Positions 63,224 through 64,000 of a stretch of DNA of 64,000 nucleotides are shown here, piece by piece. This stretch comes from Mycolicibacterium neworleansense. Its GTDB lineage: Bacteria; Actinomycetota; Actinomycetes; Mycobacteriales; Mycobacteriaceae. The stretch's first letter is position 1. Each line of letters starts with the position of its first letter. The notes below the pieces were generated by a model, which saw only the letters and a program-made list of their open reading frames with translations, was not told the DNA's origin and ran no database searches. The DNA is taken from NCBI RefSeq assembly GCF_001245615.1, contig NZ_CWKH01000003.1:1116001-1180000 (forward strand), written 5' to 3'. The position numbers were made by a program, and so were the translations under genes.

Positions 63224-64000
63224 CTAGAGATTCCGGCGCTGGCGGGCGATCTCGGCGAGCACCACACCGGCGGCCACCGAGGCATTCAGCGATTCCGTCG
63301 GCCCCGCCATCGGGATCGACACCACCGCATCGCAATTCTCACGCACCAGCCGGGACAGGCCCTTGCCCTCCGAGCCGACCACCACGACCATCGGTCCGCT
63401 GCCCTCGAGCTCGTCGAGCGTGGTGTCACCACCGGCATCCAGACCGACCACCTGCAGGCCGGCGTCGGCGTAGCTCTTCAGCGTCCGGGTCAGGTTCGTC
63501 GCCCGCGCCACGGGTGTCCGGGCCGCGGCGCCGGCGCTGGTGCGCCACGCCACGGCGGTGACCGATGCCGAGCGGCGCTGCGGGATCACCACACCCTGCC
63601 CGCCGAAGGCGGCCACCGAACGCACGATGGCACCCAGGTTGCGCGGGTCGGAGATGTTGTCCAGCGCCACCAGCAACGCCGGCTCGCCGGCGTCCCGGGC
63701 CGCCTTCAACAGATCATCGGGGTGGGCGTATTCGTACGGCGGCACCTGCAGGGCCAGGCCCTGGTGCAACGCATTCGAGCTCATCCGGTCCAGATCGTGG
63801 CGCTGCACCTCCAGGATCGAGATGCCCCGGTCGGCGGCGATCTGGACGGATTCCGTCAGCCGCTCGTCGGCCTCCGCACCCAGCGCGACATACAGCGCGG
63901 TGGCCGGAACCTTGGCCCGCAGGCACTCCACCACCGGGTTGCGGCCCAGCACCAACTCGGTGTCGTCAGTCTTCTTGTGCCGCCCCTGCGCCTGACGCGC
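63224..64000 (-). CDS. rlmB: 23S rRNA (guanosine-2'-O)-methyltransferase RlmB, N-terminus beyond window
   Basis: The visible 259 codons cover the L30e-like substrate-binding part and the whole SPOUT domain. Motif 1 is [21 protein letters not shown], seen in part; motif 2 is [15 protein letters not shown]; motif 3 is [18 protein letters not shown]. The frame remains open to base 64000 through a basic stretch (RHKKTDDTE), as in the long-tailed mycobacterial protein (Rv3579c, tsnR), so the start lies to the right. It methylates G2251 of 23S rRNA by family assignment. Confidence 0.92.
   Translation of the reverse strand, partial: ARQAQGRHKKTDDTELVLGRNPVVECLRAKVPATALYVALGAEADERLTESVQIAADRGISILEVQRHDLDRMSSNALHQGLALQVPPYEYAHPDDLLKAARDAGEPALLVALDNISDPRNLGAIVRSVAAFGGQGVVIPQRRSASVTAVAWRTSAGAAARTPVARATNLTRTLKSYADAGLQVVGLDAGGDTTLDELEGSGPMVVVVGSEGKGLSRLVRENCDAVVSIPMAGPTESLNASVAAGVVLAEIARQRRNL

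Overview
The window is high-GC, densely packed chromosomal DNA from a mycobacterium, most likely a fast-growing Mycolicibacterium of the M. smegmatis type. Evidence: gene order matches the M. tuberculosis Rv3559c-Rv3579c cholesterol locus (ipdF, fadE30, fadD3, fadE31-33, aspB, then hsaB-C-D-A, kshB, an Rv3572-like secreted gene, fadE34, kstR, a LacI regulator, an MBL protein, arsB2-like transporter and rlmB); KstR and KstR2 operators are recognisable; mycofactocin-type SDRs are present. Compared with M. tuberculosis (from memory, not a database search), two large blocks are interposed: about 22 kb between aspB and hsaB, and about 17 kb between the LacI gene and the MBL gene. No tRNA, rRNA, IS, phage or CRISPR was seen. 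No gene-free stretch exceeds 300 bases; the longest are near 32.0-32.17, 35.74-35.91 and 40.82-41.09 kb and hold promoters, operators, terminators and one possible leader ORF.

Layout. 1-2.7 kb: end of a DUF5682-type gene and a VWA gene (a MoxR/VWA-like pair). 2.7-10.5 kb: KstR2-controlled catabolism of the steroid C/D-ring remnant (HIP), divergent from one perfect KstR2 box. 10.6-15.6 kb: ketone-body operon (MHS transporter, 3-hydroxybutyrate dehydrogenase, acetoacetyl-CoA synthetase) with a divergent LysR regulator. 15.6-20.8 kb: a lipase-like hydrolase, then a TetR regulator divergent from a tightly coupled SDR-SDR-CMD-aldehyde dehydrogenase operon of unknown substrate. 20.9-27.3 kb: DeoR regulator, APC permease, FGGY kinase and two GlpA/GlpB-like flavoproteins in overlapping frames. 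27.3-30.4 kb: P450/ferredoxin, TetR and mycofactocin-type SDR sharing an 18-bp operator. 30.5-32.0 kb: a secreted Lys-rich-tailed protein. 32.2-41.7 kb: the KstR regulon (hsaACDB, kshB, fadE34, kstR). 41.7-43.6 kb: otsB and a LacI regulator.

43.6-59.9 kb is a metal and cofactor locus: a zinc ABC transporter (znu/azt type), a CobW metallochaperone, two AztD-like beta-propeller lipoproteins, bluB with pxpA and two membrane proteins, a BtuFCD-like ABC transporter with a FhuF-like Fe-S protein, four zinc-independent (C-) ribosomal proteins rpmB-rpmG-rpsN-rpsR, an MRF-type protein and L31 type B. Zur-like AT-rich palindromes occur at the three divergent promoters (46.3, 50.6, 58.4 kb). A compact cobalamin riboswitch lies between the C- ribosomal operon and the BtuF-like gene, so zinc and cobalamin control appear physically nested. 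The right end holds the MBL protein, a secreted GDPD, an ArsB-like transporter and the C-terminal part of rlmB.

A 61-bp palindromic element with a conserved asymmetric loop occurs twice (9.3 and 42.4 kb, opposite orientation), and a third palindrome at 63.2 kb shares the loop core; all lie at gene 3' ends. Start codons were refined by ribosome-binding sites, overlaps and family N-termini; 5' ends are less certain than 3' ends.
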